Positions 1 to 11,404 of a DNA stretch of 64,000 nucleotides are shown in pieces. This stretch comes from Pseudomonas massiliensis (lineage in GTDB: Bacteria; Pseudomonadota; Gammaproteobacteria; Pseudomonadales; Pseudomonadaceae), in the NCBI RefSeq assembly GCF_000826105.1, contig NZ_CCYK01000007.1:1612001-1676000 (forward strand), read 5' to 3'. The position numbers were made by a program, and so were the translations under genes. The notes under the pieces were generated by a model. The model was given only the letters and a program-made list of their open reading frames with translations. It did not search any database and had not been told where the DNA came from. Numbering within the stretch: position 1 is the stretch's first letter; every line of letters begins with the position of its first letter.

Positions 1-58
1 TTCATCACGACCTCGCCTTGCCCATACTGGGCTGACCGCCAGTCAGATCAGCCCGCGC

Positions 59-847
59 ATGTCTACCGTTGCTTCCGCCGACACCCAGGCCACTGTACTG
101 GCCTATCACCTGGCCTGGAAACGCCGGGACCTGGAGGCCATCCTCGCGCTCTATCATCCCGAGGTGCAATACAACGATTTCTTCCAGAACCGCTGCCTGA
201 GCATCGGCGAACTCCGGGACTATGTTTCCCAGACCTTGCCAAGGCAGGCCGAAGACTACCTTGAGCACACCGACCGCATACGGGTCGATGGCGACACGGC
301 CTTCATCCAATACCAGACTGCGCTGGCGGGCAGTGGGCAGCGGGTAGTGTTCCGCTCCAGCGAAGCCATCACCGTTCGCGACGGGCTGATCTGGCGCATC
401 AATGAGTACGCTTCTCTGGTCCGGGCGCCGGAGTCGACCTTGGCTGACAGCCAGCGTGCACCTGCCATCAGCAAGTTGGGGCTTTCGGCCCGCCAGCTGA
501 GCTACATGGCACGGGACCTGAATGATTACTTCGAACGCCAGCGGCCCTTCCTTGACCCCGAGCTGAGCCTGCAAGCCGTAGCCCGCGCCACGGGCTACAG
601 CCGTAACCAGATGTCCTACCTGCTCAATCAGGTGCTTGGCCAGAGCTTCTATCGTTATGTCAACCAGGCGCGCCTGGCCTACCTGCTCGGCCAATGGACC
701 CAGCAGGGTGAAACCCTGGCCATCGATGAATGGGCCGGCCGGGCCGGATTCAACTCCACCTCCGCCTTCTACAAGGCGTTTCGCGCCGGTACTGGCACCT
801 CTCCCAAGGCCTGGCTCAAGGCGCATTGCGCGCGTACCCGCAGATAA
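59..847 (+). CDS. AraC-family regulator with SnoaL-like N-terminal domain
   Basis: Predicted DNA-binding regulator of 262 residues. Roughly the first 125 residues look like a SnoaL/NTF2-type ligand-binding fold (AWKRRDLEAILALYHPEV near the start, closing with IWRINEYASLV). Residues about 155-258 form an AraC double helix-turn-helix, with ARATGYSRNQMSYLL and AGRAGFNSTSAFYKAF as the two recognition segments. No good Shine-Dalgarno precedes the ATG; instead a 7-bp inverted repeat (29-35 with 48-54) ends four bases before it. The gene lies 56 bp upstream of a co-oriented amine-oxidase/cupin/polyamine-binding operon, which is its most likely target. The ligand is unknown; regulation of the neighbours is inference. 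Confidence 0.85.
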   Translation: MSTVASADTQATVLAYHLAWKRRDLEAILALYHPEVQYNDFFQNRCLSIGELRDYVSQTLPRQAEDYLEHTDRIRVDGDTAFIQYQTALAGSGQRVVFRSSEAITVRDGLIWRINEYASLVRAPESTLADSQRAPAISKLGLSARQLSYMARDLNDYFERQRPFLDPELSLQAVARATGYSRNQMSYLLNQVLGQSFYRYVNQARLAYLLGQWTQQGETLAIDEWAGRAGFNSTSAFYKAFRAGTGTSPKAWLKAHCARTRR

Positions 848-903
848 GACAGTCAACGCAACGGCTGCTTACACTCTTGCCGAATCGACGAGTGAGGTAG
901 GGC

Positions 904-2328
904 ATGACGGGTTGGCGCGGGGTGAGCTTGTGGATGGATCAACTGGGGGAGCCCCTGACCGCCCGCCCTGCCTTGTCCGGGGCGCTTCAGGCTGACGTCG
1001 CCATCATCGGAGCCGGCTATACCGGGCTATGGACAGCCTATTACCTCAAGCGACTGGCGCCCCACCTTAAGGTAGTCATCCTTGAGGCCCAGACCGCAGG
1101 GTTCGGCGCTTCGGGACGCAATGGCGGTTGGCTGATGGGCAATCTGCTCGGTGAGGACCGCCTGCTTGGCGGACTGCCTGCCTCGGCGCGGGCCGAAGGC
1201 TTTGGGCTATTGCAAGGCATCCCGGACGAAGTCGCCGCTGTGTGCCAGAGGGAGAGGATCGACTGCGACCTGCGCAAGGGCGGGGTGCTCTATTGCGCCG
1301 CCCGCTATCCTGAGCAGGAGTCACGCCTGCGTGGCTACCTAGAGAGCTACCGCGCTCTGGGCTTGGGCGAGGCTGATTATCGCTGGCTAGAGCCCAGTGA
1401 GCTAAGCGCGCAACTGAACGTAGCCAATGCCTATGGCGCGCTCTACTCCCCCCATTGCGCGACGGTGCAGCCGGCCAAGCTGGCACGTGGCCTGGCCAGA
1501 GCGGTGGAGCGGCTGGGGGTGACCCTCTTCGAGCGAAGCCCAGTCGTCGCCTGGGGCCCTGGCAGCGTCACTACGGCCACGGGAGAGGTACGAGCCGACT
1601 GGGTGGTACCGGCTGTCGAAGGGTATTCCAGCGAGCTTTCACCTCTGGGCAAGCACCAGTTGGCCGCGCAGAGTCTGATTGTCGCCACCGAGCCCTTGTC
1701 GGAGGCTACCTGGGCAGGTATCGGCCTGGCCCATGGCCAGGCGTTCAGCGAGAACAGCAGGCAAGTCACCTATGGGCAGCGCAGCGCGGACAACCGCCTG
1801 ATATTCGGCGCGCGCGGGGGCTATCGTTTCGGCGGGCGGCTGCGTCAGGACTTCAACCTCACGTGCCAGGAGCGCGCCTTGCGCCAGCAGCTGTTCAGTG
1901 AGCTTTTCCCGGCACTGCGCAATGTCCGGCTTACCCATGCCTGGGGCGGCAACCTAGGCGTTGCCCGCCGCTTTCACCCACACATGCTTGCCGACCGCCG
2001 GCAGCAGGTGGCGCTGTCTGGCGGATACGGGGGGGAAGGTGTCGGCGCCAGCAACCTGGGCGGTCGCACCCTGGCCGACCTGATTCTGGGGCGTGAGACA
2101 GCCCTGACCCGTCAACCCTGGGTAGTGGGCGACCGCCCCCTGTCCTCGCTGCCTCGCTGGGAACCCGAACCCTTTCGATGGCTGGGCTACAACGCAATCA
2201 TCCGCAGCTTCGTCCTGGAGGACCGCGTTCTCCGTAACCCCGTTACGTCGCCCTGGCGCCGCCGCATGGCCGAGGGGCTGGCCGGCGCCATGGAGCGGCT
2301 GATGCATAGCAAGGAGCCTTTCTCATGA
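904..2328 (+). CDS. FAD-dependent amine oxidoreductase, PuuB/DAO family
   Basis: A 474-residue flavoprotein of the D-amino-acid oxidase (DAO) superfamily. A Rossmann FAD motif (VAIIGAGYTGLWTAYYL, around residue 35) and the ASGRNGGW segment are typical of gamma-glutamylputrescine oxidase (PuuB)-like enzymes, which oxidise a primary amine to an aldehyde with release of ammonia and H2O2. ATG 904 follows GAGG at good spacing; a second ATG at 934 is possible. The stop overlaps the cupin start by four bases (ATGA), so the genes are translationally coupled. With a polyamine-binding protein two genes on, polyamine or glutamylated polyamine is the likely substrate. The exact amine cannot be read from sequence. 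Confidence 0.87.
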   Translation: MTGWRGVSLWMDQLGEPLTARPALSGALQADVAIIGAGYTGLWTAYYLKRLAPHLKVVILEAQTAGFGASGRNGGWLMGNLLGEDRLLGGLPASARAEGFGLLQGIPDEVAAVCQRERIDCDLRKGGVLYCAARYPEQESRLRGYLESYRALGLGEADYRWLEPSELSAQLNVANAYGALYSPHCATVQPAKLARGLARAVERLGVTLFERSPVVAWGPGSVTTATGEVRADWVVPAVEGYSSELSPLGKHQLAAQSLIVATEPLSEATWAGIGLAHGQAFSENSRQVTYGQRSADNRLIFGARGGYRFGGRLRQDFNLTCQERALRQQLFSELFPALRNVRLTHAWGGNLGVARRFHPHMLADRRQQVALSGGYGGEGVGASNLGGRTLADLILGRETALTRQPWVVGDRPLSSLPRWEPEPFRWLGYNAIIRSFVLEDRVLRNPVTSPWRRRMAEGLAGAMERLMHSKEPFS

Positions 2329-2666
2329 AGATCGACCATTTCCCGAACACCGCCGCCGTTGCTCTCGGAGACCCGGGCCCGGTGGGCCTGCCCCTTGGCG
2401 AGCCGGTGGCCCGAGTCGCCAGCCAGAGCAGCACGCGCGACGATGGCGTGGAGGCCGGAGTTTGGGAATGCACGCCAGGCCGCTGGCGACGCCAGATCAT
2501 TCAACAAGAGTTCTGCCATTTCATCCAGGGGCGCTGCACCTTCACCCCGGACGGCGGTGAGCCGCTGCACATCCAGGCCGGCGACGCGTTGATGTTCCCC
2601 GCGAACACGACGGGCACCTGGGATATACAAGAAACCGTTCGCAAAACCTATGTGCTGATTTTCTAA
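2325..2666 (+). CDS. cupin-domain protein
   Basis: A 113-residue single-domain cupin resembling the DUF861/EutQ-like group. Residues about 55-110 hold the beta-barrel signature (EFCHFIQGRCTFTPDGGE, then IQAGDALMFPANTTGTW). These small cupins often sit beside PuuB-like oxidases in pseudomonads; their biochemical role is not established. It is coupled by an ATGA overlap to the upstream oxidase and is followed 43 bp later by the substrate-binding protein gene, so all three are probably one transcript. Metal-binding residues are incomplete compared with classical cupin motif 1, so enzymatic activity is uncertain. Confidence 0.8.
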   Translation: MKIDHFPNTAAVALGDPGPVGLPLGEPVARVASQSSTRDDGVEAGVWECTPGRWRRQIIQQEFCHFIQGRCTFTPDGGEPLHIQAGDALMFPANTTGTWDIQETVRKTYVLIF

Positions 2667-2709
2667 CTGCCCCTTCCAGAGAACCGAAGAATAAAGGTCG
2701 AGGTGTCAG

Positions 2710-3783
2710 ATGTTGAAGTTCATCGCTCCATTATTGCTGGCCAGCGTCGCCGCCCAGGCGGCCGATACGGTGAAGATCTACAACTGGAGCAGCTATATCG
2801 CGCCCAATACCTTGCAGGACTTCACCGCTGCCACCGGCCATCCCACTCAGTACGATCTCTATGACAGCAACGAGATGCTCGATGCCAAGCTGATGGCGGG
2901 GCATTCAGGTTATGACGTGGTCTTTCCTTCCAATCACTTCATGGCCCACCAGATCACCGCCGGCGCGCTCAAGCCACTGGACCGCAGTCGCCTGCCCAAC
3001 TGGCACAACCTCAATCCGGCCTTGCTCAAGGCCCTTGAGGCCAATGACCCCGGTAACCGTCACGGCTTTCCTTACCTGTGGGGCAGCACTGGCATCGGCT
3101 ACAACCTGGACAAGGTCAAGGCAGCGCTGGGGGACGTGCCGGTCGATTCCTGGGATGTCATCTTCAAGCCGCAGAACATGCAGAAGCTGGCCAAGTGCGG
3201 CGTTGCCTTCCTGGATAACGGCCCGGAAATTCTGCCCATCGCGCTCAACTACCTGGGGCTTCCCCACCACAGCAAGAGCAAGGCGGACTATGACAAGGCC
3301 CAGGCCCTGTTGATGAAGGTGCGACCTTACATAAGCTACTTCCATAGCTCCAAATACACCGCAGACCTGGCCAACGGTGACCTCTGCATGGTGGTCGGCT
3401 TTTCGGGCGATGTGATGCAGGCTGCGGCTCGGGCCGAAGAAGCCCACAATGGCCAACGAATCGCTTATGTGATTCCGAAGGAGGGCTCACCCATGTGGTT
3501 CGACATGGTCGCCATGCCTGCCGACGCGCCTGATGAGGCTGCCGGCTATGCGTTTCTCAACTACCTGCTTGAACCCAAGGTAATGGCGCAGATCAGCGAC
3601 GCGGTGCATTACGCCAACGGCAACGCCGCCGCCGACCCGCTGGTGGACCCGGCGATTCGCGCCAGCCCCATGGTGTACCCGCCCGAGGAGTTCATGCAGA
3701 AGCTGTTCGTCCTCGAAGCGATGCCGCAAGCCATCGACCGCGTGCGCACGCGGGTCTGGAGCACGGTGAAGAACGGCGGCTGA
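2710..3783 (+). CDS. periplasmic polyamine-binding protein, PotF/SpuD-like
   Basis: A 357-residue extracytoplasmic solute-binding protein of ABC importers for putrescine or spermidine. It has a short signal peptide with likely cleavage after AQA (residues 16-18), then the family hallmark VKIYNWSSYIAP and YDLYDSNEMLDAKLMAG; PYLWGSTGIGYNLDKV is also typical. A strong Shine-Dalgarno (AAGG and GAGG) precedes ATG 2710. No permease or ATPase gene follows, so this is an orphan binding protein that must share a transporter encoded elsewhere or act as a sensor. The link with the PuuB-like oxidase points to polyamine catabolism. Confidence 0.88.
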   Translation: MLKFIAPLLLASVAAQAADTVKIYNWSSYIAPNTLQDFTAATGHPTQYDLYDSNEMLDAKLMAGHSGYDVVFPSNHFMAHQITAGALKPLDRSRLPNWHNLNPALLKALEANDPGNRHGFPYLWGSTGIGYNLDKVKAALGDVPVDSWDVIFKPQNMQKLAKCGVAFLDNGPEILPIALNYLGLPHHSKSKADYDKAQALLMKVRPYISYFHSSKYTADLANGDLCMVVGFSGDVMQAAARAEEAHNGQRIAYVIPKEGSPMWFDMVAMPADAPDEAAGYAFLNYLLEPKVMAQISDAVHYANGNAAADPLVDPAIRASPMVYPPEEFMQKLFVLEAMPQAIDRVRTRVWSTVKNGG

Positions 3784-3971
3784 CCCGGCCACAGGCTCCA
3801 GCCGTTCCGGTCGCGCTCAGGCTCGGTCGCCCGCCTGCAAGGGCCGGGGGGCGGGCCAGGTCCGCCCGCCGCCACAGACACCCTGAACTTTTTTTCGCGC
3901 AGGTCGAACGAACCACCTACGGCGCCCGCGAGTCGACTTGAAGGTATCCGCATCGCGAACAAGGAGCTTTC

Positions 3972-5624
3972 ATGAGGTCATTCCACCGCGCGACCAGCCT
4001 GGCCGTCTCCATCACCCTGGCAGCCATCTATGGCTGCTCCACGGCGCAGCAGGCGCCGCAGCCTGGATTGCCCACCTGGAGCTGGGAGGCGGTCACAGCC
4101 AGCCGCGAAGTGCCTCCAGACCAGGCTTATCCCGAACTGTTCCTGGCGGTGCAGCAGAGCGGCCTGTTCACGGACCAGAAGCACTTCGTCGACGCGCTGC
4201 CCAGGCAGGCCCCGGCCGACATCCGCGCCGCCTACCTGAGCCAGAAGGACCAGCCAGGGTTCGACCTCAAGGCCTTCGTCAGCGCGCATTTCGAAGAATC
4301 AGGTACAGCCGATGTTCAACCGCCCAAGCCCGGAGCCGATCTCAATACCCATATCAATGACCTCTGGCCGGTGCTCACCCGCCGCTATGAACAGGTGCCG
4401 GCCTACAGCAGCCTGTTGCCCCTGCCTCGCTCCTTCGTGGTCCCGGGCGGCCGCTTCCGGGAAATGTATTACTGGGACTCCTATTTCACCATGCTCGGCC
4501 TGGCCGAGAACGGGCGCACCGCTCAGGTGCGCGACATGGTGGACAACTTCGCCTACCTGATTGACACCTACGGGCATATTCCCAACGGGAACCGCACCTA
4601 CTATCTGAGCCGTTCGCAGCCCCCGTTCTTCGCCTACATGGTGGACTTGCTCGCCAGCCTCGATGGCCCGGCGACCTACCAGCGGTACCTTCCCCAGTTG
4701 CAAAAGGAATACGCTTACTGGATGGAGGGCGCGCAGGGCCTGAAGCCGGGCGAAGCGACCGCGCATGTGGTGAAGCTTGCCGACGGTGCCGTGCTCAACC
4801 GCTACTGGGACGCCAGTGACACGCCGCGCCAGGAATCCTGGGCCGAGGACCGTGCCACGGCGGCCCAGGCGCCGGATCGACCGGCCGCCGAGGTGTACCG
4901 TGACCTGCGCGCCGGTGCGGAAAGTGGCTGGGATTATTCTTCGCGCTGGCTGGGTGACGGCCATACCCTGGCGAGCATTCGTACGACCGCCATCGTGCCG
5001 GCAGACCTCAACGCCTTGCTCTTCCATCTGGAGCAGACCATCGCCAAGGCATGCCAGCAAAGCGGCCAGGCCAGTTGCACGGCGCGCTACAGTGGTTGGG
5101 CCCAGGCGCGGCAAAAAGCGGTCGAGCGCTATCTGTGGAACCCGGCCGGCTTCTATGCAGACTATGACTGGAAACAGAAGCACCTCAGTGACAGCATCAC
5201 TGCCGCCAGCCTGTATCCGCTCTATAGCGGGCTTGCCAGCCGCGCCCATGCCGAGCAGACCGCGGCCAGCGTCAATCAGCGGCTAGTCCGCCCGGGCGGT
5301 CTGGCGACCACCACTGTCAGCAGCGGCCAGCAGTGGGACGAACCCAACGGCTGGGCGCCCTTGCAGTTGATCGCGGTCGAAGGGCTGCGCAGCTACGGAC
5401 AAGATACACTTGCGCAGACCATCGGCAGCCGTTTCCTGACCCAGGTACAGGGCCTTTATGATCGGGAAGACAAGCTGGTAGAGAAATACGACATCGAAGG
5501 GGGCAAGGGGGGCGGAGGCGGCGAGTATGCGCTGCAGGACGGTTTCGGCTGGACCAACGGCGTGACCTTGCGGCTGCTGCGGCTGTACGGCACCTCCAAA
5601 CCCAAGACAGCGCCAGAGAACTGA
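3972..5624 (+). CDS. treA: periplasmic trehalase, glycoside hydrolase family 37
   Basis: A 550-residue enzyme hydrolysing trehalose to two glucoses. Both family signatures are present: PGGRFREMYYWDSYF (trehalase signature 1, around residue 160) and QWDEPNGWAPLQ (signature 2, around residue 455), plus a glycine-rich stretch before EYALQDGFGWTNG near the C-terminus. The N-terminus is a secretion signal ending IYGCSTAQQ; the Cys could be lipidated, but Tyr at -2 is unusual for a lipobox. The start is fixed by AAGGAGC just upstream. It is monocistronic. A TreS-like gene lies 17 kb downstream, so the window carries both breakdown and interconversion functions for trehalose. Confidence 0.95.
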   Translation: MRSFHRATSLAVSITLAAIYGCSTAQQAPQPGLPTWSWEAVTASREVPPDQAYPELFLAVQQSGLFTDQKHFVDALPRQAPADIRAAYLSQKDQPGFDLKAFVSAHFEESGTADVQPPKPGADLNTHINDLWPVLTRRYEQVPAYSSLLPLPRSFVVPGGRFREMYYWDSYFTMLGLAENGRTAQVRDMVDNFAYLIDTYGHIPNGNRTYYLSRSQPPFFAYMVDLLASLDGPATYQRYLPQLQKEYAYWMEGAQGLKPGEATAHVVKLADGAVLNRYWDASDTPRQESWAEDRATAAQAPDRPAAEVYRDLRAGAESGWDYSSRWLGDGHTLASIRTTAIVPADLNALLFHLEQTIAKACQQSGQASCTARYSGWAQARQKAVERYLWNPAGFYADYDWKQKHLSDSITAASLYPLYSGLASRAHAEQTAASVNQRLVRPGGLATTTVSSGQQWDEPNGWAPLQLIAVEGLRSYGQDTLAQTIGSRFLTQVQGLYDREDKLVEKYDIEGGKGGGGGEYALQDGFGWTNGVTLRLLRLYGTSKPKTAPEN

Positions 5625-5751
5625 ATCGTCAGTTGGCGTGGGGCGAAGCTCCCGGGCGGGCTGTCACGGCTATGGCGGTGAACACCTTCGCGAGCTTCGC
5701 CTGGCGGCTCCGCTCGTCTCCTACCTCAGGTATAGGCCGCGTAGACTACCG

Positions 5752-5961
5752 TCAGGCGCCTTTCACCGTGTCACATCGGTACAGCATGCTGAGGTCCTTG
5801 CGCTTCGCATTGAGCTGCGCGGCCTTGGTGGCGCACTGCTCGGCTCGCTTTTCCTCGCGCACGAAGGTTTCGGCGGTCCATACGAATTGCGGCGGCATAC
5901 AGGTGGTATGCGCCTCACTGGTACAAAAGACGGCATTGAGAAACAAGGCGGGTAAAGGCAT
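5752..5961 (-). CDS. small secreted cysteine-containing protein
   Basis: A 69-residue protein of unknown function. The start is supported by GGAG eight bases before the ATG at 5961. Residues 1-18 (MPLPALFLNAVFCTSEAH) look like a short secretion signal, followed by TCMPPQFVWTAETFV and a charged helical part (REEKRAEQCATKAAQLNAKR) ending LSMLYRCDTVKGA. Four Cys residues, three of them after the signal, suggest disulfides in an oxidising compartment. It is monocistronic and convergent with trehalase. The remaining bases between trehalase and the next gene show no other coding potential I trust. Confidence 0.55.
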   Translation of the reverse strand: MPLPALFLNAVFCTSEAHTTCMPPQFVWTAETFVREEKRAEQCATKAAQLNAKRKDLSMLYRCDTVKGA

Positions 5962-6161
5962 CGCGGACTCCAGCGAAATACCGCGCCCTGGTGGCGCGTT
6001 TCTGCAAAGAAGACAGCGAAGACGGAGGGCGGTTTCAACGACCACAGGAAATGTTGCAGGTTATGTGACGGGCCTCTAATCTGCGCCGCATATTAATTTC
6101 GAGAGTCCCGCCTGGTCGGCAACAGTGTCTGTCACGTGCCATCCTGGTAGGCGATTGTCGT

Positions 6162-6228
6162 CAGGGCAAGCCTGCAAGCTTTCGAAAGGGAGCTACGCTT
6201 GGACAAGCACGGGTGCTAGCGGAGGCTA
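6162..6228 (+). promoter_or_regulatory. structured 5' leader with GGA hairpins, candidate cis-regulatory RNA
   Basis: Within the 319-bp gene-free stretch before the hybrid kinase, four hairpins follow each other: CAGG/CCTG (6162-6174); AGCTTTC-GAAA-GGGAGCT (6177-6194, GNRA tetraloop, two G-U pairs); GCTT-GGAC-AAGC (6197-6208); and TAGC-GGAG-GCTA (6217-6228). Two of them present GGA in a four-base loop, the preferred binding site of RsmA/CsrA proteins, and the ribosome-binding region (AGGGAAGAGG) also contains GGA. The 5' half resembles part of a c-di-GMP-I riboswitch (GGGCAA, CGAAAG, ACGC), but the 3' half does not fit the consensus. A weak promoter may lie at 6054-6080. RsmA control is inference. 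Confidence 0.4.
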
Positions 6229-6280
6229 TCCTGAAAACAACGGGCACGCAGTACAGAGAGGCCCACAGGGAAGAGGCGCG

Positions 6281-10453
<4,173 letters not shown>

Positions 10454-10538
10454 AAAGCGCGGCCGCTGGTCCCGACAAGGGCACCAACCGCAGCCGCGTC
10501 GTTCCAATGTTGATATTGGACCAACAGGAGAGCAGAGC

Positions 10539-10829
10539 ATGGCTACCGACAAGCACGACGCGCAAGGGCAGGGCACACAGCAGGCGCCGGAGCGCATTGA
10601 ACCGGACCTGACCCCGGCGCCAGGCACGCCACGCCCAGGCGCGGGCGCAGGCGCAGGCAAGAACGAGCCTGGCTTCGATGCAGACTCCCCCGACCTGGCC
10701 GATCCACAGATAGACCCGCCGCATCCGCCACGAGCACCCAGCGGCCCCGCCGGAAGCACTGAAAAGCGCGGTAGCGGTGATGCCTACCCTCCTTATGAGG
10801 GTGCAGGTGAGCCTAAAGGGCGTCATTGA
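10539..10829 (+). CDS. small Pro/Gly-rich disordered protein
   Basis: A 96-residue hydrophilic protein with no recognisable fold. The start at 10539 is supported by CAGGAG eight bases upstream. Composition is dominated by Pro, Gly, Ala, Asp and Glu (for example TPAPGTPRPGAGAGAGK and PQIDPPHPPRAPSGP), so it is probably intrinsically disordered and cytoplasmic; there is no signal peptide or membrane segment. A good intrinsic terminator follows directly, which supports it as a real single-gene unit. Function unknown. Confidence 0.65.
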   Translation: MATDKHDAQGQGTQQAPERIEPDLTPAPGTPRPGAGAGAGKNEPGFDADSPDLADPQIDPPHPPRAPSGPAGSTEKRGSGDAYPPYEGAGEPKGRH

Positions 10830-10835
10830 CAGCGA

Positions 10836-10869
10836 TGCCGGCCCTGGGCGTACCGGGGCCGGCACTTTT
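10836..10869 (+). terminator. intrinsic terminator after the disordered small protein
   Basis: A nine-base-pair perfect stem (TGCCGGCCC, 10836-10844, with GGGCCGGCA, 10856-10864) and an 11-base loop are followed by CTTTTC. It starts seven bases after the stop codon of the preceding small gene. Confidence 0.8.
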
Positions 10870-10887
10870 CAGGGTGAACCCCCAGTC

Positions 10888-11319
10888 TCAACGCTTGGAT
10901 GGGCCAGGGGCTTGCTCGTAACTGTCGTCCTTGGCGGTCAGGGTCGTCTCCTCTTGCAGCAATTCGACTTCCTCTCCCTTGCCCATGCTCTTGTACTGCT
11001 TGCGGATGGTCTTGAGCTGGTGAGCGTCCAGGTCGTCCAGGTTGACCACGGCCATGCGTGCCTCTTTGGTCGCCCGCAGTAGCTCGTCGATCTTGATATG
11101 CAACACGTCGTTATCGCGGTTCTGAGTGTTCTGGATCACGAATACCATCAGGAAAGTGATGATGGTCGTGGAGGTGTTGATAATCAGCTGCCAGGTATCG
11201 TTGTAATGAAACCAGGGGCCGGTTAGCGCCCATAGTATGATCAATACCAGGGCGGTAGCGAATGCTCTGGGGCTGCCGGCGTGCTTGGACAGGGCCTGTG
11301 AGAAACTGGAGAAGCTCAT
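10888..11319 (-). CDS. low-affinity iron permease family small membrane protein
   Basis: A 143-residue inner-membrane protein resembling the low-affinity iron permease family (PF04120). Two hydrophobic segments, around residues 18-37 (ATALVLIILWALTGPWF) and 45-63 (IINTSTTIITFLMVFVIQ), are followed by NTQNRDNDVLHIKIDELLRA, a conserved feature of the family, then a charged cytoplasmic tail. The start at 11319 follows GAGG at good spacing; longer upstream starts lack this. Bacterial members are far shorter than the yeast permease and iron transport is not proven for them. Confidence 0.8.
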   Translation of the reverse strand: MSFSSFSQALSKHAGSPRAFATALVLIILWALTGPWFHYNDTWQLIINTSTTIITFLMVFVIQNTQNRDNDVLHIKIDELLRATKEARMAVVNLDDLDAHQLKTIRKQYKSMGKGEEVELLQEETTLTAKDDSYEQAPGPSKR

Positions 11320-11404
11320 GTGGGTTACCTCGTTGTATTCTGAGGTAATGACAGCTGACCGAGGGCGTTGTCTGCCGCCAGGCATGAAATTTCATTCAGT
11401 CGCC

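Noticed and set aside
3849..3895. GGGCGG/CCGCCC stem followed by a T-run before trehalase as a terminator
   Set aside because: The seven-T run starts more than 20 bases after the stem, so the geometry of an intrinsic terminator is not met.
6162..6228. Firm assignment as a c-di-GMP-I riboswitch
   Set aside because: Only GGGCAA, CGAAAG and ACGC match; the AAAGCC element and the 3' helix of the consensus cannot be placed without gaps. Kept only as an alternative in the leader finding.
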